From Aestuariibaculum sediminum (GTDB taxonomy: Bacteria > Bacteroidota > Bacteroidia > Flavobacteriales > Flavobacteriaceae), in assembly GCF_014596945.1 (NCBI RefSeq), contig NZ_JACVXB010000001.1, positions 62,001-126,000 of the forward strand: 64,000 bases of DNA, read 5' to 3'. The notes below the pieces were generated by a model that was given only the letters and a program-made list of their open reading frames with translations, did no database searches and was not told the DNA's origin. The position numbers and the translations under genes were made by a program. Shown piece after piece: positions 17,501 through 27,412 of this stretch (the stretch's first letter is position 1; the number at the start of each line of letters is the position of its first letter).

Positions 17501-17575
17501 AGTTGATAGGATAGTTGATACTTTTTTGTTGAATATAACTATTATAATTGTAAAAATATAAAAGCTAAATCCAGC

Positions 17576-17670
17576 ATGGAATCACAAAAAGACCTTAATA
17601 TAGAGACTGTTAAAAAGAAGAACCCGCTGAAAACTTTAAAAAAGACGAACTAAATTTAGATTTTATTTAA
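17576..17670 (+). pseudogene. Possible decayed small ORF
   Basis: An ATG at 17576 opens a 25-codon frame (MESQKDLNIETVKKKNPLKT and on to a stop). If one base were restored near 17624, the frame would continue AENFKKDELNLDFI to a stop at 17670. The peptide is charged and unlike any family I know. It could be the remnant of a small gene or chance. The rest of the stretch from 17501 to 17682 shows nothing that I can name. Confidence 0.15.
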
Positions 17671-17682
17671 TAATAGAATAAA

Positions 17683-18093
17683 GTGAGAAAAATATTCTTA
17701 ATATTAGTAATAGCCATAATCCAGTTAAATTATTCTTATGCCCAAGATATCAATAATGATATTCTGGGAAGCTGGGATTTAATAGAATTTAATTTGGAAG
17801 GAGAGCAGCAAGTTACAGGAGCTGTTTGGGAGTTTAAATCAGATGGTACGTGTAAGTCTACAGAAGAAACGTTAATATATAATTATACTTACAGTATATC
17901 TAATAATAAATGCACTGATGGCTCATTAGATAACGAAAATAATTATATTAGAATTTATAAAACTTCTAATAGTAATCTGGAATATTGTTTTAAAATTATT
18001 AACATAGGTCTTTTAGATGATTCAGACACTAGAGTTTTTATGACACTGTATAATTATGGAGCTATACAACCTCTTATTTTTGTTAAAAAATAA
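17683..18093 (+). CDS. Hypothetical exported lipocalin-like protein
   Basis: The 136-residue protein starts at a GTG and has a signal peptide (KIFLILVIAIIQLNYSYAQ) cleaved before DINND. The mature part begins ILGSWDLIEFNLEGEQQVTG and continues with WEFKSDGTCKSTEETL. This is the opening of lipocalin-like secreted domains of Bacteroidota, in which a G-x-W near the N-terminus is the only firm motif. Its ligand is unknown. It stands alone between the tmRNA gene and glmM, and a hairpin at 18119-18150 ends it. Confidence 0.6.
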   Translation: MRKIFLILVIAIIQLNYSYAQDINNDILGSWDLIEFNLEGEQQVTGAVWEFKSDGTCKSTEETLIYNYTYSISNNKCTDGSLDNENNYIRIYKTSNSNLEYCFKIINIGLLDDSDTRVFMTLYNYGAIQPLIFVKK

Positions 18094-18118
18094 AAGTAAT
18101 TTAGTTAAGGTAAAGCAA

Positions 18119-18150
18119 AAAATATCGAGAGCATTAACTCTCGATATTTT
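18119..18150. terminator. Bidirectional intrinsic terminator
   Basis: AAAATATCGAGAG (18119-18131) and CTCTCGATATTTT (18138-18150) form a perfect 13-base stem with a 6-base loop, with A-rich DNA on the left and T at the right. It lies between the convergent gene at 17683 and glmM and can serve both strands. Confidence 0.8.
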
Positions 18151-18213
18151 ATACTTTACACACTTCTTGTTTTTTTACCAAAAGAACCTTTTTAATAAAA
18201 CGAAACAAAAACT

Positions 18214-19599
18214 TTAAATTAAGCTTTTTATTTCTTCAATTATGCTATCAGCTAACTTGTCAGCACATTCCTGAGAAGTGCTCTCTGTATAAATTCTGAT
18301 AATCGGTTCGGTGTTTGATTTACGTAGGTGTACCCACTCACTTTCAAAATCGATTTTCACGCCATCTATAGTATTCACCTCTTCGTTTAGATAATTTTGA
18401 GCCATCTTTTCCAAAATAGCATCAACATTAATTTCAGGTGTTAATTCTATTTTTTTCTTGCTCATAAAGTAGTTCGGGTAGGACTCACGCAAGGCTTTAC
18501 ATGATACCTTTTGATGTGCTAAATGAGATAAAAATAGTGCCACTCCAACTAGAGAATCTCTTCCATAATGGGAGTCCGGATAAATTATTCCGCCGTTTCC
18601 TTCACCTCCAATAACTGCTCCAGCTGCCTTCATTTCGATAACGACATTCACTTCACCTACAGCACTTGCACTATATTTACCTCCATGTTTCTGCGTAACA
18701 TCTCTTAAAGCTCTAGACGACGATAAATTAGAAACCGTATTTCCACCTTCTAATCTCCCTAAAACATAATCGGCACAAGCTACAAGTGTATACTCTTCAC
18801 CAAACATGGAACCGTCTTCACATATTAAAGCTAACCTGTCTACATCTGGATCTACCACAATACCAAAATCTGCTTTTTCATCAACTACAAGTTTCGAGAT
18901 ATCTGTTAAGTGTTCTTTTAAAGGCTCTGGATTATGCGGAAAATGACCATTAGGTTCACAATACAACTTTACACAATCTACGCCTAAACGTTCCAAAAGT
19001 GCTGGGATAGCAATACCTCCTGAAGAGTTTACTGCATCTACCACCACTTTAAACCCTGCTTGTTTTATAGCTTCAACATCAACGAGTTTAAGTTTTAAAA
19101 CTTCGTCAATATGCTTTTCTATATAGCCTTCAATTTCTGTATAAACCCCTAAATTATCAACTTCGGAAAACGTGTAAGCATCGGTTTCTGCAATGTCTAA
19201 AATTTTAGCGCCTTCCTCGCCATTTAAAAATTCACCTTTGTGGTTTAATAGTTTAAGTGCATTCCATTGTTTGGGGTTATGGCTAGCGGTAATAATAATA
19301 CCACCATCGGCATTCTCTAACGGAACGGCTACTTCAACAGTAGGTGTCGTTGATAAACCAATACTTTTTACATGGATACCTAGTCCAATAAGTGTTTGAC
19401 TTACTAAAGTACTTATCATAGTACCTGAAATTCTGGCATCTCGACCTATAACAACGGTAAGTTCCTTTTTGGAATTTTGTTGCTTTAACCACATGCCGTA
19501 GGCAGCAGCAAATTTTACAGCATCTACAGGTGTTAAATTTTCACCTACGTGCCCACCAATGGTTCCGCGGATTCCGGAAATTGATTTAATTAATGTCAT
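18214..19599 (-). CDS. glmM: Phosphoglucosamine mutase
   Basis: The 461-residue enzyme is an alpha-D-phosphohexomutase. The catalytic phosphoserine is Ser106 in TASHNPKQWNALK, the metal loop is DPDVDRLAL near residue 250, the sugar-binding loop is GGEGNGG, and the C-terminal phosphate loop is RKSNTEPIIRIYTES. It would convert glucosamine 6-phosphate to glucosamine 1-phosphate for UDP-GlcNAc, and thus peptidoglycan and lipopolysaccharide. Members in Bacteroidota of this length are normally called GlmM, though a phosphomannomutase role cannot be ruled out from the sequence. It precedes, on the same strand, an amino-sugar operon that handles the same intermediates. Confidence 0.85.
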   Translation of the reverse strand: MTLIKSISGIRGTIGGHVGENLTPVDAVKFAAAYGMWLKQQNSKKELTVVIGRDARISGTMISTLVSQTLIGLGIHVKSIGLSTTPTVEVAVPLENADGGIIITASHNPKQWNALKLLNHKGEFLNGEEGAKILDIAETDAYTFSEVDNLGVYTEIEGYIEKHIDEVLKLKLVDVEAIKQAGFKVVVDAVNSSGGIAIPALLERLGVDCVKLYCEPNGHFPHNPEPLKEHLTDISKLVVDEKADFGIVVDPDVDRLALICEDGSMFGEEYTLVACADYVLGRLEGGNTVSNLSSSRALRDVTQKHGGKYSASAVGEVNVVIEMKAAGAVIGGEGNGGIIYPDSHYGRDSLVGVALFLSHLAHQKVSCKALRESYPNYFMSKKKIELTPEINVDAILEKMAQNYLNEEVNTIDGVKIDFESEWVHLRKSNTEPIIRIYTESTSQECADKLADSIIEEIKSLI

Positions 19600-19913
19600 T
19601 TTAAATATATTAAGCTAGATTATAATGAAGCTGAATTGCTTCAAGTGCTGCTGAAAAAGTTGCAAGACTTTTCCTTTAGAAACACAGCAGTGAGTTAGTT
19701 GATGCGTAAACCATAACTAATACTAAACCACCCACCAGGAAAAAAACACTTTCAATGTCTATGACTTTTCGTTCTTAAGGAATCATCAACCCAAAACTAT
19801 AATAATGTTCGTATAAAATGGGATTACTTTTACTTATGCTATATCCTAGATTTTAAATAGGTGGTTTAGATATTTAGTTATATGTTCATATAAAATAATT
19901 AAGATTTAGGTCT
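19600..19913. other. Intergenic region without recognised gene
   Basis: This 314-base stretch lies between glmM and the nagB-type gene, both on the minus strand. It has no ORF of useful length, no tRNA-like fold and no clear repeat. It must contain the glmM promoter on the minus strand, but I found no TAnnTTTG box that convinces. Confidence 0.5.
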
Positions 19914-21842
19914 TTAGAATATCCATCTTACAAAGGCCTCCATAGCGGCATAATGCGCTAAACCTAGTTGATGGTAAAGTTCGGCTGTTTCACGGTTTCT
20001 ATCCTCAGCTCTTTGCCAGAACTCTCTACTATCACTACCTTGAAACACAACGCCGTCCTTTTGCGACTGGTGTTTAAATATCCCGTGACGTTTTTCTAAC
20101 ACTTGGCCCGGACTCATAGGTACCGCCATTTCTATTTCGTCGATACCCCATTCTTGCCATGCACCACGATATAACCATACCCAGCAATCATCCATAAATG
20201 GTTTTTCTTTTAATCGTTTTACCGATTCGAAAATAGCATCTAAACATACTTTATGCGTACCATGTGGATCGGCTAAATCTCCTGCTGCATAAATTTGGTG
20301 AGGCTTAATTTCTTCTATCAAATCCATGGTGATTTTAATATCTTCTTCTCCAATTGGATTCTTCTCGATAGTACCTGTTTCATAAAAAGGTAATTCCATG
20401 AAATGTATATTTTCATCGGGTAACCCTACAAACTGAGCAGTTGCTCTAGCTTCTCCTTTACGAATTAACCCCTTTATGTAACGCACCTCCGGAATATCAA
20501 TTTCACTATCTTTTTTATTCTTAAGAAAATCTACGGCCTTCTCGTAAATAAGCGTTGCTTCAGAACTTTTAATTCCGAATTTTTCATTGTAATCACATAC
20601 GAAAGCAGCAAAACGAAGCGCTTCGTCGTCGGCTACGGCTATATTTCCCGAGGTTTGGTAAGCAACATGTACGTCGTGCCCCTGCTCTTGTAAACGTTTG
20701 AAAGTTCCTCCCATACTAATGATATCATCATCTGGGTGTGGCGAAAATATTAAAGCACGCTTTTTCGCTGGCTCAGCACGCTCCGGACGCTTACTATCGT
20801 CGGCATTAGGCTTTCCGCCTGGCCATCCTGTAATGGTTTGCTGTACTTTATTAAATATTTTAATGTTAATATCGTAAGCAGGTCCAGAATCAGCTAATAA
20901 ATCGCTCATTCCGTTTTCGATATAATCAGCATCTGTAAGCATCAAAATCGGCTTTTTTAAGCTTAAAGCTAAACCTAAAACAGCTTTTCTTGCCATTTTA
21001 TCGGTCCACTCGATTTTTTCAACTAACCAAGGTGTATCAATTCTTGTTAATTTAGAAGAAGCACTTTTATCTATAACAAATGTGGCATTTCGATGTTCTT
21101 GTAAAAACGAGGCAGGAACTTGATTTGTTACCTGGCCTTCAACTGAAGCTTTGATAATATTTGATTTTCCTTCACCCCAGGCCATTAATACCACGCGTTT
21201 CGCTTCCATGATTTTTTTAACTCCCAAAGTAATGGCCGTTCTTGGCGTTTTGTCTAAGCCGCCAAAATCTTTACTTGCAGCAACACGTGTAATATGATCT
21301 AGTGCCACTAATCGTGTTTTAGAATTCTGTAAAGATCCAGACTCATTAAATCCGATATGCCCGTTACCTCCAATACCTAACACCTGTAAATCAATGCCTC
21401 CTAAAGCTTCAATTTTAGCTTCGTAAGCATTACAGTATGCCGATATTTCTTCTTTCGACAATTTTCCATCTGGAATATGGACATTTTCAGGTAGAATATC
21501 TACATGGTTAAAAAGCCTTTCATTCATAAACCTTACATAACTGTAAACTGAATCCGGCTCCATTGGATAATACTCATCTAAGTTAAAGCTGATTACATTT
21601 TTAAAGCTTAAACCTTCTTCTTTATGTAACCGAACCAATTCGGCATACAGCCCTTTAGGTGTTGAACCTGTAGCTAATCCTAGAATACAATTCTCATTCT
21701 TAGATTGCTTTAACTTTATCAGCTCTGCGATTTCATTTGCAACTGCTTTTGATGCTGCAATAGAATCTTCAAAAACAACGGTATCAACATTTTCGAACCG
21801 TTTTTCGAATCCTGTGGCTTTGTCTGCACTACTTTTAATCAT
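19914..21842 (-). CDS. nagB: Glucosamine-6-phosphate deaminase fused to a PIG-L/LmbE deacetylase-like domain
   Basis: The 642-residue protein has two domains. Residues 1 to about 290 form a glucosamine-6-phosphate deaminase with FNLDEYYPM and GIGGNGHIGFNESG, the active-site segments of NagB. Residues from about 365 onward form a PIG-L/LmbE-type domain opening with FSPHPDDDIISMGG, the metal-binding motif of N-acetylglucosaminyl deacetylases, with a later GDLADPHGTHKVC. Long NagB proteins of this kind occur in Bacteroidota. The deaminase makes fructose 6-phosphate from glucosamine 6-phosphate; the second domain may supply deacetylation. It is the last gene of the operon read from 25726. Confidence 0.9.
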   Translation of the reverse strand: MIKSSADKATGFEKRFENVDTVVFEDSIAASKAVANEIAELIKLKQSKNENCILGLATGSTPKGLYAELVRLHKEEGLSFKNVISFNLDEYYPMEPDSVYSYVRFMNERLFNHVDILPENVHIPDGKLSKEEISAYCNAYEAKIEALGGIDLQVLGIGGNGHIGFNESGSLQNSKTRLVALDHITRVAASKDFGGLDKTPRTAITLGVKKIMEAKRVVLMAWGEGKSNIIKASVEGQVTNQVPASFLQEHRNATFVIDKSASSKLTRIDTPWLVEKIEWTDKMARKAVLGLALSLKKPILMLTDADYIENGMSDLLADSGPAYDINIKIFNKVQQTITGWPGGKPNADDSKRPERAEPAKKRALIFSPHPDDDIISMGGTFKRLQEQGHDVHVAYQTSGNIAVADDEALRFAAFVCDYNEKFGIKSSEATLIYEKAVDFLKNKKDSEIDIPEVRYIKGLIRKGEARATAQFVGLPDENIHFMELPFYETGTIEKNPIGEEDIKITMDLIEEIKPHQIYAAGDLADPHGTHKVCLDAIFESVKRLKEKPFMDDCWVWLYRGAWQEWGIDEIEMAVPMSPGQVLEKRHGIFKHQSQKDGVVFQGSDSREFWQRAEDRNRETAELYHQLGLAHYAAMEAFVRWIF

Positions 21843-21872
21843 AACCTATCTGCTTTAGTCTAATTTTGATCT

Positions 21873-23687
21873 TTACAATATATTTGCTTTAATTTTTTTC
21901 CAAACTCGAATTAATAACCCTCCACTAATAATAGCAAGTACTGTCATTATTAAAGCTTGGTTTGTTTTTCCATAAATCCAATATCCTGTTGCGAACATCG
22001 AACTGTATATTAATACACAACCTAACAACATAGCCATAATACCTGCAGGTACAGACCATGGTTGTTTATTAGTTACTAACGTAACACCTTCTGCTTCAGC
22101 CTCGGTTAGTACATGTGCCCATCCAGGCCCTCCAGGTTGAATTTTTCTATAGAAATCCTGTAATACGGCTTTGCTTTCCGGTTGTGTGATAAAGGTAGCT
22201 GCCAACCAGATTAAAGTTGTTATTAATACGACTAATGGATATTCTAAATAACTTGAAAACACGCCAGTTTCTTTTGCGAATAAAAAAGCGCCTGCTGGTG
22301 TTAATTTTAATATAATTGAAATAATACCTGATGCAAACATCGCGGTTATTTCACTCCAAGCATTAATTCTCCACCAGAACCAACGTAAAATAAATATTAA
22401 TCCAGTACCTGCTCCAAACACTAATAATACTTCAAATAATTGAAGTGCATTTTGAAGTAACAATGCTAATAGGGCACTAAAAACCATAAGCACTATTGTC
22501 GATATTCTACCTACTGCTACCAAACGTTTCTCAGAAGCATTAGGGTTAATTTGTTCTTTATAAAAATCGAATACGATATAAGATGACCCCCAGTTTAACT
22601 GCGTAGAAATTGTACTCATATACGCCGCTATTAATGACGCTAAAACCAGTCCCAATAGACCACTAGGCAGTTTCGTTAACATAGCTGAATACGCTAAATC
22701 ATGTCCCAATTTATCATCAGTAATACTAGGAAAAGCCTCTTGTATACTTGCTAAATCTGGAAATACCACTAACGAGGCTAAAGCCACAATAATCCATGGC
22801 CAAGGGCGTAAAGCATAATGCATAATGTTAAAGAAGAAAGTTGCTCCAATGGCATGGTTTTCATCTTTAGCAGCTAACATACGCTGTGCAATGTAACCGC
22901 CTCCACCAGGCTCCGCTCCTGGATACCAAGAACTCCACCACTGTACAGCTAAAGGAATAATTAACAAAGTAATTAAGGCATCGGTATTGCTAAAATCTGG
23001 TAGTATTGATAATTTATCAACAACATTCTCATTAGTTATTAATGTAGCTACACCGCCAACTTCTGGTAAATTAACCAAATAGTAAGCTGCTCCAATGGCA
23101 CCACCCATTGCTACAAAAAACAGTAAAAAATCGGTGTATATAACCCCTTTAAATCCACCAAGCGCACTAAAGGTTACGGTTATAATACCAGCACTAATTA
23201 CCGTTTGCCAGGGTTCTAGTCCTAACATAATACCTCCAATTTTTATAGCTGCTAAAGTTACAGCCGACATAGTAATTACGTTAAAAATAACACCTAAATA
23301 AACCGCTCTAAATTTTCTTAAAAAGGACGCCGGTTTTCCGCCATAGCGCAACTCATAAAACTCTAAATCGGTATTTACATTAGATTTACGCCAAAGTTTC
23401 GCGTAAACGAATACAGTTAATAATCCGGTAAGTAAAAAGGCCCACCACACCCAGTTTCCTGAAACACCATGTGTTCTAACAATATCGGTTACTAAGTTTG
23501 GTGTATCGGTTGAAAATGTAGTAGCGACCATAGATATCCCTAACAACCACCAGGGCATACTTCGACCTGATAAAAAGTATTCGGAAGAGTTTTTTCCTGA
23601 TTTTTTTGAAACCCAAATTCCAATTCCTAGGGTCATGGAAAAAAAGGAAGCTATTAAAATGTAATCTAAAGTGCTTAATGATACCAT
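21873..23687 (-). CDS. Sodium:solute symporter (SSS family)
   Basis: The 604-residue protein has about fourteen membrane segments. It opens with LSTLDYILIASFFSMTLGIG and has the family segment SSEYFLSGRSMPWWLLGISM near residues 34-53, with ATTFSTDTPN after it; these form the usual start of SSS transporters, including the sodium-site region. Its genes on either side encode a sugar kinase and an amino-sugar deaminase, which suggests sodium-driven uptake of an amino sugar or a related sugar such as N-acetylglucosamine. It lies 46 bases after the kinase and 30 bases before nagB. The substrate is inferred from context only. Confidence 0.85.
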   Translation of the reverse strand: MVSLSTLDYILIASFFSMTLGIGIWVSKKSGKNSSEYFLSGRSMPWWLLGISMVATTFSTDTPNLVTDIVRTHGVSGNWVWWAFLLTGLLTVFVYAKLWRKSNVNTDLEFYELRYGGKPASFLRKFRAVYLGVIFNVITMSAVTLAAIKIGGIMLGLEPWQTVISAGIITVTFSALGGFKGVIYTDFLLFFVAMGGAIGAAYYLVNLPEVGGVATLITNENVVDKLSILPDFSNTDALITLLIIPLAVQWWSSWYPGAEPGGGGYIAQRMLAAKDENHAIGATFFFNIMHYALRPWPWIIVALASLVVFPDLASIQEAFPSITDDKLGHDLAYSAMLTKLPSGLLGLVLASLIAAYMSTISTQLNWGSSYIVFDFYKEQINPNASEKRLVAVGRISTIVLMVFSALLALLLQNALQLFEVLLVFGAGTGLIFILRWFWWRINAWSEITAMFASGIISIILKLTPAGAFLFAKETGVFSSYLEYPLVVLITTLIWLAATFITQPESKAVLQDFYRKIQPGGPGWAHVLTEAEAEGVTLVTNKQPWSVPAGIMAMLLGCVLIYSSMFATGYWIYGKTNQALIMTVLAIISGGLLIRVWKKIKANIL

Positions 23688-23733
23688 ACGGTTATTTTGT
23701 TTAATTAATAAATAGTTCTTCTGTTTTTGTTAG

Positions 23734-24822
23734 TCATGCTAAACGGGTTACCTTTTTTACTTCTTCATATTGTTCTGTAAAACTTCTTAAAAGTTTAAAT
23801 TGATTTTTAGCTCTATCTAAATTATGCATACTATACGATGCTTTGTAATAAATATCGTTATTTAAAAAATCGGTTAAAAACCTAAGTCCCATTATAAAAA
23901 TAATAGTTTTTGCGCCTAGTGGCAGGTTTTCTAACTCTAAAGTTGTTAATGAGCTTCCAACTTTTTCAAGAAACCCCTTTACATAAGCTTTGTAAAACGG
24001 CAAATTAAAATTAATCTTAGTGAGATCGGTTTCGTCTTCGGCCGCCGTATTACAAATGGTTCTTATGGCATCGCCAAAATCGTAATGAACAATTCCTGGC
24101 ATGACTGTATCTGTATCTATAACACAAAGTCCTTTGTTACCTGTATCGAAAAGCGCATTTGAAATTTTCGTATCGTTGTGTGTAACACGAGTAGGAATAG
24201 CCCCCGAATCTTTTAATCCTTGCAAAATATGCATTTCGTCTTTAGACCCTAAAACCAAATCGATATAGGGTTTAGCTTCATCAATACGTTCTTTTGTAGC
24301 TCTTTTTAATGCAGCTTCAAATTGTTTATAACGAAAAGACATATCGTGAAAATTTGGAATAACTTCAATTAAATTATCCACATCAAAATCACTGGTTTGA
24401 TTTAAAAATTCACCAAATAGTTTACCTCCTTCGTATGCTATTTCTTCCTCAACAACGGTTTCAAAAGTGACGCTATCTTCTATAAACAACATCAAACTCC
24501 AGTACCCTTCTTCGTCCCCGCCAAAATATTGCTTTCCTTCTAGCGTTGGAAAAAAAGACAATACGCGACGTTGCACTTCTTCCTTGGGTAAGTTCGCAAG
24601 TTTTTCTCTTAAGTGAGCACTTACAGAAACCTTATTATTTATCAATCCCGGAACATCTGGAAATACCCCATGATTTATGCGTTGCAAAACATAGTGTGGT
24701 TTATTTTTCGTTTTAATCAAATAGGTATCGTTAATGTGACCTGAGGCTAAATAAGAAAAAGATTCAAATTCACTCTCATGCTGAAACTGGTCAAAAACAT
24801 ATTTTAAGCGCTCCTGATTCAT
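23734..24822 (-). CDS. Sugar kinase, aminoglycoside phosphotransferase fold (NahK-like)
   Basis: The 362-residue protein has the APH/choline-kinase fold. The catalytic loop is THNDTKISNALFD (HxDxxxxN type), followed by the metal motif in VIDTDTVMPGIVHYDFGD. The N-terminal lobe has HINDTYLI and YVLQRINHGVF. This is the pattern of N-acetylhexosamine 1-kinase (NahK), which makes GlcNAc 1-phosphate or GalNAc 1-phosphate in bifidobacteria. The preceding nucleotidyltransferase ends one base before it, so the two are translationally coupled and may act in series as kinase and pyrophosphorylase. The exact sugar is not shown. Confidence 0.75.
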   Translation of the reverse strand: MNQERLKYVFDQFQHESEFESFSYLASGHINDTYLIKTKNKPHYVLQRINHGVFPDVPGLINNKVSVSAHLREKLANLPKEEVQRRVLSFFPTLEGKQYFGGDEEGYWSLMLFIEDSVTFETVVEEEIAYEGGKLFGEFLNQTSDFDVDNLIEVIPNFHDMSFRYKQFEAALKRATKERIDEAKPYIDLVLGSKDEMHILQGLKDSGAIPTRVTHNDTKISNALFDTGNKGLCVIDTDTVMPGIVHYDFGDAIRTICNTAAEDETDLTKINFNLPFYKAYVKGFLEKVGSSLTTLELENLPLGAKTIIFIMGLRFLTDFLNNDIYYKASYSMHNLDRAKNQFKLLRSFTEQYEEVKKVTRLA

Positions 24823-24823
24823 T

Positions 24824-25726
24824 CTACCACAAATTTTCAGGATAAACGTTTGCTGCTTTCAACGCACCAATAGCTTTTTGCACAATAGCCTTATCTTCCT
24901 GATAAGTAACCCCAAACCATTTGGCGTCCGATTTTAATACTTCTACCCTAGCTTTACCAGATTTTAAAATCTCGTTTACTATGGTCGGCAAATAAAACTC
25001 AGCTTTTAAATTTTCTTTATTTTCTTCCAAGAAATTTAAAAACAAGGCTTCACCAAATTCAAAACATTTTGGTGTAAAACCCCAAAAATTCATTGAAACC
25101 ACTGTCTCGGGATCGATATCTATAAATTCACCCGCGTCATTTTTACGTTTTAACGTTCCATTTATCTTTTCAATATGCGTTCTTTCCGTTACATCCACCA
25201 AAAAGCCATTTTCATCTACCTGACATTCTCCTCTTGACACATATCCGTGATCGGAAACCGTATTTTTTAGTAAATAAGCCATCGTCTTAAACTCATAAGA
25301 CGTCTTATCCGTTTCCATTAAAGCTTTAGCCATACTTTCAAAAGCTTCCTTACTATAAAAATCGTCGGCATTAATAATAGCAAAGTTTTCTTTAACAGCA
25401 TCTTTAGCCATTAAAAGCGCATGACCGGTACCCCAAGGTTTAGTTCTCTCCGGGTTCACATATGCTTCAGGCACGCAATCTAGCTCTTGGTACACATAAT
25501 CCACCTCGGCTTTACCTTCTAGTTTCTTATTAAAAATTTCTTTAAACTCCTTTTCGAAACTTTTTCTTATGATAAACACAAATTTACCAAAGCCCGCCTG
25601 TAGCGCATCATAAATCGAAAAATCAATTATTGTATCTCCCTGAGGAGTAAATGAATCGATTTGCTTTAATCCACCGTATCGACTTCCCATACCAGCCGCT
25701 AATACTACTAATATTGGCTTTTCCAT
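24824..25726 (-). CDS. Sugar-1-phosphate nucleotidyltransferase
   Basis: The 300-residue protein has the N-terminal signature of NTP-transferases, VVLAAGMGSRYGGLKQIDSF (residues 8-27), and a central FAIINADDFYSKEAF with the metal-binding Asp. There is no left-handed beta-helix, so it is a single-domain enzyme that lacks the GlmU acetyltransferase part. It would use a sugar 1-phosphate made by the adjacent kinase to form a UDP- or other NDP-sugar. It is the first gene of the operon and divergent from the LacI regulator at 25969, with 242 bases between them. Confidence 0.8.
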   Translation of the reverse strand: MEKPILVVLAAGMGSRYGGLKQIDSFTPQGDTIIDFSIYDALQAGFGKFVFIIRKSFEKEFKEIFNKKLEGKAEVDYVYQELDCVPEAYVNPERTKPWGTGHALLMAKDAVKENFAIINADDFYSKEAFESMAKALMETDKTSYEFKTMAYLLKNTVSDHGYVSRGECQVDENGFLVDVTERTHIEKINGTLKRKNDAGEFIDIDPETVVSMNFWGFTPKCFEFGEALFLNFLEENKENLKAEFYLPTIVNEILKSGKARVEVLKSDAKWFGVTYQEDKAIVQKAIGALKAANVYPENLW

Positions 25727-25886
25727 AATTGCTATTAATTATTCTTTCTTAAAAACTTAAAATACCTAACAAACACTTAAAAACCAATATTTTACAACCT
25801 TAGTAATTTTACCAAGCTTGCTGATTTTCAATTGTTTGTTTTGCGAAAATATGTAATAAGATTGACAAAAAAAAGAAAAAACACAA

Positions 25887-25930
25887 AAAATGTGCTCGAC
25901 AACATGTATTTGTGTGTTCGAGCACATTTT
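25887..25930. promoter_or_regulatory. Paired LacI-type operator candidate
   Basis: AAAATGTGCTCGA (25887-25899) and TCGAGCACATTTT (25918-25930) are a perfect 13-base inverted repeat with an 18-base spacer. Each arm also belongs to a shorter CG-centred site: TGTGCTCGACAACA (25891-25904) and TGTGTTCGAGCACA (25913-25926), with centres 22 bases apart. LacI-family operators are typically near-palindromes with a central CG. The probable ligand is the regulator at 25969, which would control itself and the amino-sugar operon. Confidence 0.65.
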
Positions 25931-25955
25931 TATTTTAACAAGACAAGCTTTTTAC

Positions 25956-25963
25956 TATATTTG
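25956..25963 (+). promoter_or_regulatory. Possible promoter box of the LacI-type gene
   Basis: TATATTTG matches TAnnTTTG perfectly but ends five bases before the ATG at 25969, so the mRNA would be leaderless or nearly so. I see no clear -33 TTG. It could also be chance in an AT-rich region. Confidence 0.3.
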
Positions 25964-25968
25964 TAGTA

Positions 25969-27398
<1,430 letters not shown>

Positions 27399-27412
27399 AA
27401 TAAACTGTTCGG

